A stretch of 64,000 bases of DNA from assembly GCA_946800325.1 (NCBI GenBank), contig OX326957.1, forward strand, positions 1,736,001-1,800,000, given 5' to 3'. A model generated the notes under the pieces. It saw only the letters and a program-made list of their open reading frames with translations, was not told the DNA's origin and did not search any database. Shown here in pieces: positions 34,661-48,249 of this stretch. Source of the DNA: Luzula sylvatica (lineage: Eukaryota > Streptophyta > Magnoliopsida > Poales > Juncaceae). The translations under genes were made by a program, and so were the position numbers. Each line of letters starts with the position of its first letter. Position 1 is the stretch's first letter.

Positions 34661-37154
34661 ATCAAAAACTGAAGTCTAACACCTTCAAAAATATCAATTA
34701 TCATTTTTTCTAAAAAAGACCAAAATAGTTCTCTAAAATGAGCAAAATACTTAATTTTTCATGTTTTTCTCAAAAAACTTCATGATTGAAGACTAACACA
34801 TACAAATTTCTATTTTTCCTATTTTTTGCAAAAAATCAAAAAATGAAGTCTAACACCTTCAAAAATATCAATTATCATTTTTCTAAAAAAGACCAAAATA
34901 GTTCTCTAAAATGAGCAAAATACTTCATTTTTCATGTTTTTCTCAAAAAAACTCCGTGATTTAAGACTAACACATACAAATTTCTATTTTTTCAATTTTT
35001 TGCAAAAAATCAAAAACTGAAGTCTAACACCTTCAAAAATATCAATTATCATTTTTTCTAAAAGAGTCCAAAATAGTTCTCTAAAATGAGCAAAATACTT
35101 CATTTTTCATGTTTTTCTCAAAAAACTCCGGGATTGAAGACTAACACATACAAATTTCTATTTTTCCTATTTTTTGCATAAAATCAAAAACTGAAGTTTA
35201 ACACCTCCAAAAATATCAATTATCATTTTTTCTAAAAAAGACAAAAATAGTTCTCTAAAATGAGCAAAATACTTCATTTTTCATGATTTTCTCAAAAAAT
35301 TCCGGGATTTAAGACTAACACATACAAATTTCTATTTTTCCAATTTTTTGCAAAAAATCAAAAACTGAAGTCTAACAACTTCAAAAATATCAATTATCAT
35401 TTTTTCTAAAAGAGTCCAAAATAGTCCTCTAAAATGAGCAAAATACTTCATTTTTCATGTTTTTCTCAAAAAACTCCGGGATTGAAGACTAACACATACA
35501 AATTTCTATTTTTTCTATTTTTTGCATAAAATCAAAAACTGAAGTCTAACACCTTCAAAAATATCAATTATCATTTTTTCTGAAAAAGACCAAAATAGTT
35601 CTCTATAATGAGCAAAATACTTCATTTTTCATGATTTTCTCAAAAAATTCCGGGATTTAAGACTAACACATACAAATTTCTATTTTTCCAATTTCTTGCA
35701 AAAAATCAAAAACTGAAATCTAACACCTTCAAAAATATCAATTATCATTTTTTTCTAAAAGAGTCCAAAATAGTTCTCTAAAATGAGCAAAATACTTCAT
35801 TTTTCATGTTTTTCTCAAAAAACTTCGTGATTGAAGACTAACACATACAAATTTCTATTTTTCCTATTTTTTGCAAAAAATCAAAAAATGAAGTCTAACA
35901 CCTTCAAAAATATCAATTATCATTTTTTCTAAAAAAGACCAAAATAGTTCTCTAAAATGAGCAAAATACTTCATTTTTCATGTTTTTCTCAAAAAACTTC
36001 GTGATTGAAGACTAACACATACAAATTTCTATTTTTCCTATTTTTTGCAAAAAATCAAAAAATGAAGTCTAACACCTTCAAAAATATCAATTATCATTGT
36101 TTCTAAAAAAGACCAAAATAGTTCTCTAAAATGAGCAAAATACTTCATTTTTCATGTTTATCTCAAAAAACTCCGTGATTTAAGACTAACACATACAAAT
36201 TTCTATTTTTCCAATTTTTTGCATAAAATCAAAAACTGAAGTCTAACACCTTCAAAAATATCAACTATCATTTTTTCTAAAAAAGACAAAAATAGTTCTC
36301 TAAAATGAGCAAAATACTTCATTTTTCATGTTTTTCTCAAAAAACTCCGTGATTGAAGACTAACACATACAAATTTCTATTTTTCCTATTTTTTGCATAA
36401 AATCAAAAACTGAAATCTAAGACCTTCAAAAATATCAATTATCATTTTTTCTAAAAAAGACCAAAATAGTTCTCTATAATGAGCAAAATACTTCATTTTT
36501 CATGTTTTTCTCAAAAAACTCCGGGATTTAAGACTAACACATACAAATTTCTATTTTACCAATTTTTAGCAAAAAATCAAAAACTGAAGTCTAACACCTT
36601 CCAAAATATCAATTATCATTTTTTTTCTAAAAGAGTCCAAAATAGTTCTCTAAAACGAGCAAAATACTTCATTTTTCATGTTTTTCTCAAACAATTCCGT
36701 GATTGAAGACAAAGACATACAAATTTCTATTTTTCCAATTTTTTGCAAAAAATCAAAAACTGAAGTCTAACACCTTCAAAAATATCAATTATCATTTTTT
36801 CTAAAAGAGTCCAAAATAGTTCTCTAAAATGAGCAAAATACTTCATTTTTCATGTTTTTCTCAAAAAACTTCGTGATTGAAGACTAACACATACAAATTT
36901 CTATTTTTCCAATTTTTCGCAAAAAATCAAAAAATGAAGTCTAACACCTTCAAAAATATCAATTATCATTTTTTCTAAAAAAGACCAAAATAGTTCTCTA
37001 AAACGAGCAAAATACTTCATTTTTCATGTTTTTCTCAAAAAATTCCGTGATTTAAGACTAACACATGCAAATTTCTATTTTTCCAATTTTTTGCAAAACA
37101 TCACAAACTGAAGTCTAACACCTTCAAAAATATCAATTTTCATTTTTTCTAAAA

Positions 37155-40100
37155 GAGTCCAAAATAGTTCTCTAAAATGAGCAAAATACTTCATTTTTCA
37201 TGTGTTTCTCAAAAAACTCCGGGATTGAAGACTAACACATACAAATTTCTATTTTTCCTATTTTTTGCATAAAATCAAAAACTGAAGTCTAACACCTTCA
37301 AAAATATCAATTATCATTTTTTCTGAAAAAGACCAAAATAGTTCTCTATAATGAGCAAAATACTTCATTTTTCATGATTTTCTCAAAAAATTCCGGGATT
37401 TAAGACTAACACATACAAATTTCTATTTTTCCAATTTCTTGCAAAAAATCAAAAACTGAAGTCTAACACCTTCAAAAATATCAATTATCATTTTTTTAAA
37501 AGAGTCCAAAATAGTTCTCTAAAATGAGCAAAATACTTCATTTTTCATGTTTTTCTCAAAAAACTTCGTGATTGAAGACTAACACATACAAATTTCTATT
37601 TTTCCTATTTTTTGCAAAAAATCAAAAAATGAAGTCTAACACCTTCAAAAATATCAATTATCATTTTTTCTAAAAAAGACCAAAATAGTTCTCTAAAATG
37701 AGCAAAATACTTCATTTTTCATGATTATCTCAAAAAACTCCGGGATTTAAGACTAACACATACAAATTTCAATTTTTCCAATTTTTTGCAAAAAATCAAA
37801 AACTGAAGTCTAACACCTTCAAAAATATCAATTATTATTTTTTCTAAAAGAGTCCAAAATAGTTCACTAAAATGAGCAAAATACTTCATTTTTCATGTTT
37901 TTCTCAAAAAACTCCGGGATTGAAGACTAACACATACAAATTTCAATTTTTCCTATTTTTAGCATAAAATCAAAAACTGAAGTTTGACACCTCCAAAAAT
38001 ATCAATTATCATTTTTTCTAAAAAAGACAAAAATAGTTCTCTAAAATGAGCAAAATACTTCATTTTTCATGATTTTCTCAAAAAACTCCGGGATTGAAGA
38101 CTAACACATACAAATTTCTATTTTTCCTATTTTTTGCAAAAAATCAAAAAATGAAGTCTAACACCTTCAAAAATATCAATTATCATTTTTTCTAAAAGAG
38201 TCCAAAATAGTTCTCTAAAATGAGCAAAATACTTCATTTTTCATGTGTTTCTCAAAAAACTCAGGGATTGAAGACTAACACATACAAATTTCTATTTTTC
38301 CTATTTTTTGCATAAAATCAAAAACTGAAGTCTAACACCTTCAAAAATATCAATTATCATTTTTTCTGAAAAAGACCAAAATAGTTCTCTATAATGAGCA
38401 AAATACTTCATTTTTCATGATTTTCTCAAAAAATTCCGGGATTTAAGACTAACACATACAAATTTCTATTTTTCCAATTTCTTGCAAAAAATCAAAAACT
38501 GAAGTCTAACACCTTCAAATATATCAATTATCAATTTTTCTAAAAGAGTCCAAAATAGTTCTCTAAAATGAGCAAAATACTTCATTTTTCATGTTTTTCT
38601 CAAAAAACTTCGTGATTGAAGACTAACACATACAAATTTCTATTTTTCCTATTTTTTGCAAAAAATCAAAAAATTAAGTCTAACACCTTCAAAAATATCA
38701 ATTATCATTTTTTCTAAAAAAGACCAAAATAGTTCTCTAAAATGAGCAAAATACTTCATTTTTCATGATTATCTCAAAAAACTCCGGGATTTAAGACTAA
38801 CACATACAAATTTCAATTTTTCCAATTTTTTGCAAAAAATCAAAAACTGAAGTCTAACACCTTCAAAAATATCAATTATCATTTTTTCTAAAAGAGTCCA
38901 AAATAGTTCTCTAAAATGAGCAAAATACTTCATTTTTCATGTGTTTCTCAAAATACTCCGGGATTGAAGACTAACACATACAAATTTCTATTTTTCCTAT
39001 TTTTTGCATAAAATCAAAAACTGAAGTCTAACACCTTCAAAAATATCAATTATCATTTTTTTTGAAAAAGACCAAAATAGTTCTCTAAAATGAGCAAAAT
39101 ACTTCATTTTTCATGATTTTCTCAAAAAATTCCGGAATTTAAGACTAACACATACAAATTTCTATTTTTTAAATTTCTTGCAAAAAATCAAAAACTGAAG
39201 TCTAACACCTTTAAAAATATCAATTATCATTTTTTCTAAAAGAGTCCAAAATAGTTCTCTAAAATGAGCAAAATACTTCATTTTTCATGTTTTTCTCAAA
39301 AAACTTCGTGATTTAAGACTAACACATACAAATTTCTATTTTTCCGATTTTTTGCAAAAAATCAAAAAATGAAGTCTAACACCTTCAAAAATATCAATTA
39401 TCATTTTTTCTGAAAAAGACCAAAATAGTTCTCTAAAATGAGCAAAATACTTCATCTTTCATGATTTTCTCAAAAAATTCCGGGATTTATGACTAACACA
39501 TACAAATTTCTATTTTTCCAATTTCTTGCAAAAAATCAAAAACTGAAGTCTAACACCTTCAAAAATATCAATTATCATTTTTTCTAAAAGAGTCCAAAAT
39601 AGTTCTCTAAAATGAGCAAAATACTTCATTTTTCATGTTTTTCTCAAAAAACTTCGTGATTTAAGACTAACACATACAAATTTCTATTTTTCCTATTTTT
39701 TGCAAAAAATCAAAAAATGAAGTCTAACACCTTCAAAAATATCAATTATCATTTTTTCTAAAAAAGACCAAAATAGTTCTCTAAAATGAGCAAAATACTT
39801 CATTTTTCATGTTTATCTCAAAAAACTCCGGGATTTAAGACTAACACATACAAATTTCTATTTTTCCAATTTTTTCCATAAAATCAAAAACTGAAGTCTA
39901 ACACCTTCAAAAATATCAATTATCATTTTTTCTAAAAAAGACCAAAATAGTTCTCTAAAATGAGCAAAATACTTCATTTTTCATGTTTTTCTCAAAAAAT
40001 TCCGTGATTGAAGACTAACACATACAAATTTCTATTTTCCCAATTTTTTGAAAAAAATCAAAAACTGAAGTCTAACACCTTCAAAAATATCAATTATCAT

Positions 40101-42376
40101 TTTTTCTAAAAAAGACCAAAATAGTTCTCTAAAATGAGCAAAATACTTAATTTTTCATGTTTTTCTCAAAAAACTTCATGATTGAAGACTAACACATACA
40201 AATTTCTATTTTTCCTATTTTTTGCAAAAAATCAAAAAATGAAGTCTAACACCTTCAAAAATATCAATTATCATTTTTCTAAAAAAGACCAAAATAGTTC
40301 TCTAAAATGAGCAAAATACTTCATTTTTCATATTTTTCTCAAAAAAACTCCGTGATTTAAGACTAACACATACAAATTTCTATTTTTTCAATTTTTTGCA
40401 AAAAATCAAAAACTGAAGTCTAACACCTTCAAAAATATCAATTATCATTTTTTCTAAAAGAGTCCAAAATAGTTCTCTAAAATGAGCAAAATACTTCATT
40501 TTTCATGTTTTTCTCAAAAAACTCCGGGATTGAAGACTAACACATACAAATTTCTATTTTTCCTATTTTTTGCATAAAATAAAAAACTGAAGTTTAACAC
40601 CTCCAAAAATATCAATTATCATTTTTTCTAAAAAAGACAAAAATAGTTCTCTAAAATGAGCAAAATACTTCATTTTTCATGATTTTCTCAAAAAATTCCG
40701 GGATTTAAGACTAACACATACAAATTTCTATTTTTCCAATTTTTTGCAAAAAATCAAAAACTGAAGTCTAACACCTTCAAAAATATCAATTATCATTTTT
40801 TCTAAAAGAGTCCAAAATAGTCCTCTAAAATGAGCAAAATACTTCATTTTTCATGTTTTTCTCAAAAAACTCCGGGATTGAAGACTAACACATACAAATT
40901 TCTATTTTTTCTATTTTTTGCATAAAATCAAAAACTGAAGTCTAACACCTTCAAAAATATCAATTATCATTTTTTCTGAAAAAGACCAAAATAGTTCTCT
41001 ATAATGAGCAAAATACTTCATTTTTCATGATTTTCTCAAAAAATTCCGGGATTTAAGACTAACACATACAAATTTCTATTTTTCCAATTTCTTGCAAAAA
41101 ATCAAAAACTGAAATCTAACACCTTCAAAAATATCAATTATCATTTTTTTCTAAAAGAGTCCAAAATAGTTCTCTAAAATGAGCAAAATACTTCATTTTT
41201 CATGTTTTTCTCAAAAAACTTCGTGATTGAAGACTAACACATACAAATTTCTATTTTTCCTATTTTTTGCAAAAAATCAAAAAATGAAGTCTAACACCTT
41301 CAAAAATATCAATTATCATTGTTTCTAAAAAAGACCAAAATAGTTCTCTAAAATGAGCAAAATACTTCATTTTTCATGTTTATCTCAAAAAACTCCGTGA
41401 TTTAAGACTAACACATACAAATTTCTATTTTTCCAATTTTTTGCATAAAATCAAAAACTGAAGTCTAACACCTTCAAAAATATCAACTATCATTTTTTCT
41501 AAAAAAGACAAAAATAGTTCTCTAAAATGAGCAAAATACTTCATTTTTCATGTTTTTCTCAAAAAACTCCGTGATTGAAGACTAACACATACAAATTTCT
41601 ATTTTTCCTATTTTTTGCATAAAATCAAAAACTGAAATCTAACACCTTCAAAAATATCAATTATCATTTTTTCTAAAAAAGACCAAAATAGTTCTCTATA
41701 ATGAGCAAAATACTTCATTTTTCATGTTTTTCTCAAAAAACTCCGGGATTTAAGACTAACACATACAAATTTCTATTTTACCAATTTTTAGCAAAAAATC
41801 AAAAACTGAAGTCTAACACCTTCCAAAATATCAATTATCATTTTTTTCTAAAAGAGTCCAAAATAGTTCTCTAAAACGAGCAAAATACTTCATTTTTCAT
41901 GTTTTTCTCAAACAATTCCGTGATTGAAGACAAAGACATACAAATTTCTATTTTTCCAATTTTTTGCAAAAAATCAAAAACTGAAGTCTAACACCTTCAA
42001 AAATATCAATTATCATTTTTTCTAAAAGAGTCCAAAATAGTTCTCTAAAATGAGCAAAATACTTCATTTTTCATGTTTTTCTCAAAAAACTTCGTGATTG
42101 AAGACTAACACATACAAATTTCTATTTTTCCAATTTTTCGCAAAAAATCAAAAAATGAAGTCTAACACCTTCAAAAATATCAATTATCATTTTTTCTAAA
42201 AAAGACCAAAATAGTTCTCTAAAACGAGCAAAATACTTCATTTTTCATGTTTTTCTCAAAAAATTCCGTGATTTAAGACTAACACATGCAAATTTCTATT
42301 TTTCCAATTTTTTGCAAAACATCAAAAACTGAAGTCTAACACCTTCAAAAATATCAATTTTCATTTTTTCTAAAAG
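37155..42376 (+). repeat. 30-mer contracted version of the 53-mer HOR (about 5222 bp)
   Basis: Same order of marks as 27929-37154, but the offset drops stepwise: 9226 at 28605/37831, 8183 at 30491/38674 and 30771/38954, 5396 at 34781/40177, and 5222 at 36558/41780. The steps are 1043, about 2787 (2x1393) and 174 bp. That is one 6-mer, two 8-mers and one monomer fewer than in the 53-mer. The unit ends with 'catgcaaatt' and 'gcaaaacatc' monomers, as the first does. Confidence 0.82.
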
Positions 42377-45300
42377 AGTCCAAAATAGTTCTCTAAAATG
42401 AGCAAAATACTTCATTTTTCATGTTTTTCTCAAAAAACTTCGTGATTGAAGACTAACACATAAAAATTTCTATTTTTCCTATTTTTTGCAAAAAATCAAA
42501 AAATGAAGTCTAACACCTTCAAAAATATCAATTATCATTTTTTCTAAAAAAGACCAAAATAGTTCTCTAAAATGAGCAAAATACTTCATTTTTCATGTTT
42601 ATCACAAAAAACTCCCGGATTTAAGACTAACACATACAAATTTCTATTTTTCCAATTTTTTACATAAAATCAAAAACTGAAGTCTAACACCTTCAAAAAT
42701 ATCAATTATCATTTTTTCTAAAAAAGGCCAAAATAGTTCTCTGAAATGAGCAAAATACTTCATTTTTCATGTTTTTCTCAAAAAATTCCGTGATTGAAGA
42801 CTAACACATACAAATTTCTATTTTCGCAATTTTTTGCAAAAAATCAAAAACTGAAGTCTAACACCTTCAAAAATATCAATTATCATTTTTTCCAAAAGAG
42901 TCCAAAATAGTTCTCTAAAATGAGCAAAATACTTCATTTTTCATGTTTTTCTCAAAAAACTTCGTGATTGAAGACTAACACATAAAAATTTCTATTTTTC
43001 CTATTTTTTGCAAAAAATCAAAAAATGAAGTCTAACACCTTCAAAAATATCAATTATCATTTTTTCTAAAAAAGACCAAAATAGTTCTCTAAAATGAGCA
43101 AAATACTTCATTTTTCATGTTTATCTCCAAAAACTCCGGGATTTAAGACTAACACATACAAATTTCTATTTTTCCTATTTTTTGCATAAAATCAAAAACT
43201 GAAGTCTAACACCTTCAAAAATATCAATTATAATTTTTTCGAAAAAAGACCAAAATAGTTCTCTAAAAGGAGCAAAATACTTCATTTTTCATGATTTTCT
43301 CAAAAAATTCCGTTATTGAAGACTAACACATACAAATTTCAATTTTTCCAATTTTTTGCAAAAAATAAAAAACTGAAGTCTAACACCTTCAGAAATATCA
43401 ATTATCATTTTTTCTAAAAAAGACCAAAATAGTTCTCTAAAACGAGCAAAATACTTCATTTTTCATGTTTTTCTCAAAAAATTCCGTGATTGAAGACTAA
43501 CACATACAAGTTTCTATTTTTCCAATTTTATGCAAAAAATCAAAAATTGAAGTCTAACACATTCAAAAATATCAATTATCATTTTTTCCAAAAGAGTCCA
43601 AAATAGTTCTCTAAAATGAGCAAAATACTTCATTTTTCATGTTTTTCTCAAAAAACTTCGTGATTGAAGACTAACACATAAAAATTTCTATTTTTCCTAT
43701 TTTTTGCAAAAAATCAAAAAATGAAGTCTAACACCTTCAAAAATATCAATTATCATTTTTTCTAAAAAAGACCAAAATAGTTCTCTAAAATGAGCAAAAT
43801 ACTTCATTTTTCATGTTTATCTCAAAAAACTCCGTGATTTAAGACTAACACATACAAATTTCTATTTTTCCAATTTTTTGCATAAAATCAAAAACTGAAG
43901 TCTAACACCTTCAAAAATATCAACTATCATTTTTTCTAAAAAAGAAAAAAATAGTTCTCTAAAATGAGCAAAATACTTCATTTTTCATGTTTTTCTCAAA
44001 AAACTCCGTGATTGAAGACTAACATATACAAATTTCTATTTTTCCTATTTTTTGCATAAAATCAAAAACTGAAATCTAACACCTTCAAAAATATCAATTA
44101 TCATTTTTTCTAAAAAAGACCAAAATAGTTCTCTATAATGAGCAAAATACTTCATTTTTCATGTTTTTCTCAAAAAACTCCGGGATTTAAGACTAACACA
44201 TACAAATTTCTATTTTACCAATTTTTAGCAAAAAATCAAAAACTGAAGTCTAACACCTTCCAAAATATCAATTATCATTTTTTTCTAAAAGAGTCCAAAA
44301 TAGTTCTCTAAAACGAGCAAAATACTTCATTTTTCAAGTTTTTCTCAAACAATTCCGTGATTGAAGACAAAGACATACAAATTTCTATTTTTCCAATTTT
44401 TTGCAAAAAATCAAAAACTGAAGTCTAACACCTTCAAAAATATCAATTTTCATTTTTTCTAAAAGAGTCCAAAATAGTTCTCTAAAATGAGCAAAATACT
44501 TCATTTTTCATGTTTTTCTCAAAAAACTTCGTGATTGAAGACTAACACATAAAAATTTCTATTTTTCCTATTTTTTGCAAAAAATCAAAAAATGAAGTCT
44601 AACACCTTCAAAAATATCAATTATCATTTTTTCTAAAAAAGACCAAAATAGTTCTCTAAAACGAGCAAAATACTTCATTTTTCATGTTTTTCTCAAAAAA
44701 TTCCGTGATTTAAGACTAACACATGCAAATTTCTATTTTTCCAATTTTTTGCAAAACATCAAAAACTGAAGTCTAACACCTTCAAAAATATCAATTATCA
44801 TTTTTTCTAAAAGAGTCCAAAATAGTTCTCTAAAATGAGCAAAATACTTCATTTTTCATGTTTATCTCCAAAAACTCCGGGATTTAAGACTAACACATAC
44901 AAATTTCTATTTTTCCAATTTTTCGCAAAAAATCAAAAAATGAAGTCTAACACCTTCAAAAATATCAATTATAATTTTTTCGAAAAAAGACCAAAATAGT
45001 TCTCTAAAAGGAGCAAAATACTTCATTTTTCATGATTTTCTCAAAAAATTCCGTTATTGAAGACTAACACATACAAATTTCAATTTTTCCAATTTTTTGC
45101 AAAAAATAAAAAACTGAAGTCTAACACCTTCAGAAATATCAATTATCATTTTTTCTAAAAAAGACCAAAATAGTTCTCTAAAACGAGCAAAATACTTCAT
45201 TTTTCATCTTTTTCTCAAAAAATTCCGTGATTGAAGACTAACACATACAAGTTTCTATTTTTCCAATTTTATGCAAAAAGTCAAAAACTGAAGTCTAACA

Positions 45301-46190
45301 CATTCAAAAATATCAATTATCATTTTTTCCAAAAGAGTCCAAAATAGTTCTCTAAAATGAGCAAAATACTTCATTTTTCATGTTTTTCTCAAAAAACTTC
45401 GTGATTGAAGACTAACACATAAAAATTTCTATTTTTCCTATTTTTTGCAAAAAATCAAAAAATGAAGTCTAACACCTTCAAAAATATCAATTATCATTTT
45501 TTCTAAAAAAGACCAAAATAGTTCTCTAAAATGAGCAAAATACTTCATTTTTCATGTTTATCTCAAAAAACTCCGTTATTTAAGACTAACACATACAAAT
45601 TTCTATTTTTCCAATTTTTTGCATAAAATCAAAAACTGAAGTCTAACACCTTCAAAAATATCAACTATCATTTTTTCTAAAAAAGACAAAAATAGTTCTC
45701 TAAAATGAGCAAAATACTTCATTTTTCATGTTTTTCTCAAAAAACTCCGTGATTGAAGACTAACACACACAAATTTCTATTTTTCCTATTTTTTGCATAA
45801 AATCAAAAACTGAAATCTAACACCTTCAAAAATATCAATTATCATTTTTTCTAAAAAAGACCAAAATAGTTCTCTATAATGAGCAAAATACTTCATTTTT
45901 CATGTTTTTCTCAAAAAACTCCGGGATTTAAGACTAACACATACAAATTTCTATTTTACCAATTTTTAGCAAAAAATCAAAAACTGAAGTCTAACACCTT
46001 CCAAAATATCAATTATCATTTATTTCTAAAAGTGTCCAAAATAGTTCTCTAAAACGAGCAAAATACTTCATTTTTCATGTTTTTCTCAAACAATTCCGTG
46101 ATTGAAGACAAAGACATACAAATTTCTATTTTTCCAATTTTTTGCAAAAAATCAAAAACTGAAGTCCAACACCTTCAAAAATATCAATTA
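42377..46190 (+). repeat. 10-mer HOR (1741 bp) with 'acacataaaaattt' monomers
   Basis: Clear repeat at 1741 bp: 'taattttttcgaaaaaagacc' begins at 43231 and 44972, and 'ctattttacc' at 44217 and 45958. About 1.7 copies lie between 43231 and 46190. Monomers with 'acacataaaaatttc' (near 42460, 42982, 43677, 44548, 45417, and 46637 just beyond) are a subfamily confined to this part of the window. The unit reuses marks of the preceding 30-mer (ttttacc, gacaaagacatac, catgcaaatt), so it probably derives from its right end. Confidence 0.76.
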
Positions 46191-48249
46191 TCATTTTTTC
46201 TAAAAGAGTCCAAAATAGTTCTCTAAAATGAGCAAAATACTTCATTTTTCATGTTTTTCTCAAAAAACTTCGTGATTGAAGACTAACACATACAAATTTC
46301 TATTTTTCCAATTTTTCGCAAAAAATCAAAAAATGAAGTCTAACACCTTCAAAAATATCAATTATCATTTTTTCTAAAAAAGACCAAAATAGTTCTCTAA
46401 AACGAGCAAAATACTTCATTTTTCATGTTTTTCTCAAAAAATTCCGTGATTTAAGACTAACACATGCAAATTTCTATTTTTCCAATTTTTTGCAAAACAT
46501 CAAAAACTGAAGTCTAACACCTTCAAAAATATCAATTTTCATTTTTTCTAAAAGAGTCCAAAATAGTTCTCTAAAATGAGCAAAATACTTCATTTTTCAT
46601 GTTTTTCTCAAAAAACTTCGTGATTGAAGACTAACACATAAAAATTTCTATTTTTCCTATTTTTTGCAAAAAATCAAAAAATGAAGTCTAACACCTTCAA
46701 AAATATCAATTATCATTTTTTCTAAAAAAGACCAAAATAGTTCTCTAAAATGAGCAAAATACTTCATTTTTCATGTTTATCACAAAAAACTCCCGGATTT
46801 AAGACTAACACATACAAATTTCTATTTTTCCAATTTTTTGCATAAAATCAAAAACTGAAGTCTAACACCTTCAAAAATATCAATTATCATTTTTTCTAAA
46901 AAAGGCCAAAATAGTTCTCTGAAATGAGCAAAGTACTTCATTTTTCATGTTTTTCTCAAAAAATTCCGTGATTGAAGACTAACACATACAAATTTCTATT
47001 TTCGCAATTTTTTGCAAAAAATCAAAAACTGAAGTCTAACACCTTCAAAAATATCAATTATCATTTTTTCTAAAAAATACCAAAATAGCTCTCTAAAATG
47101 AGCAAAATACTTCATTTTTCATGTTTTTCTCAAAAAACTTCGCGATTGAAGACTAACACATACAAATTTCTATTTTTCCTATTTTTTGCAAAAAATAAAA
47201 AAATGAAGTCTAACACCTTCAAAAATATCAATTATCATTTTTTCTAAAAAAGACCAAAATAGTTCTCTAAAATGAGCAAAATACTTCATTTTTCATGTTT
47301 TTCTCAAAAAACTCCGTGATTTAAGACTAACACATACAAATTTCTATTTTTCCAATTTTTTTGCAAAAAATCAAAAACTGAAGTCTAACATCTTCAAAAA
47401 TATCAATTATCATTTTTTCTAAAAGAGTCCAAAATAGTTCTCTAAAATGAGCAAAATACTTCATTTTTCATGTTTTTCTCAGAAAACTCCGGGATTGAAG
47501 ACTAACACATACAAATTTCTATTTTTCCTATTTTTTGCATAAAATCAAAAACTGAAGTCTAACACCTTCAAAAATATCAATTATCATTTTTTATGAAAAA
47601 GACCAAAATAGTTCTCTAAAATGAGCAAAATACTTCATTTTTCATGATTTTCTCAAAAAATTCCGGGATTTAAGACTAACACATACAAATTTCTATTTTT
47701 CCAATTTCTTGCAAAAAATCAAAAACTGAAGTCTAACACCTTCAAAAATATCAATTATCATTTTTTCTAAAAGAGTCCAAAATAGTTCTCTAAAATGAGC
47801 AAAATACTTCATTTTTCATGTTTTTTTCAAAAAACTTCGTGATTGAAGACTAACACATACAAATTTCTATTTTTCCTATTTTTTGCAAAAAATCAAAAAA
47901 TGAAGTCTAACACCTTCCAAAATATCAATTATCATTTTTTCTAAAAAAGACCAAAATAGTTCTCTAAAATGAGCAAAATACTTCATTTTTCATGTTTATC
48001 TCAAAAAACTCCGGGATTTAAGACTAACACATACAAATTTCTATTTTTCCAATTTTTTGCATAAAATCAAAAACTGAAGTCTAACCTTCAAAAATATCAA
48101 TTATCATTTTTTCTAAAAAAGACCAAAATAGTTCTCTAAAATGAGCAAAATACTTCATTTTTCATGTTTTTCTCAAAAAACACCGTGATTTAAGACTAAC
48201 ACATACAAATTTCTATTTTTCCAATTTTTTGCAAAAAATCAAAAACTGA
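46191..48249 (+). repeat. Mixed monomers, junction between HOR blocks
   Basis: About 12 monomers. The left side continues marks of the 42-46 kb block ('acgagc...catgcaaatt...gcaaaacatc', then 'tttatcacaaaaaactcccgg'). The right side resembles 52.5-53.5 kb ('attttttatgaaaaag', then 'gattttctcaaaaaattccggg'). A 2-bp loss (gtctaaccttc) occurs near 48080. Nothing else is seen. Confidence 0.65.

Larger units (their letters stand above)
27929..37154 (+). repeat. 53-mer large HOR unit (about 9226 bp)
   Basis: The unit runs from a 'gagtcc...catgtgtttctc' monomer to just before the next such start at 37155. It contains, in order, a 1043-bp 6-mer array, a 1393-bp 8-mer array, and about 14 further monomers including marks 'cttcatgattg' (34781), 'ctattttaccaatttttagc' (near 36552) and 'gaagacaaagacatac' (near 36706). 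The same order recurs in the next unit at offset 9226 (28605/37831 'attattatttttt'). An open frame at 36479-36706 on the plus strand is a by-product: a T-run length change removes the usual TAA. Confidence 0.8.

Noticed and set aside
36479..36706. 75-codon open frame on the plus strand
   Set aside because: It starts at the recurrent 'atgagc' of the monomer and reads on only because an 8-T run shifts the frame past the usual TAA. Repeat by-product.
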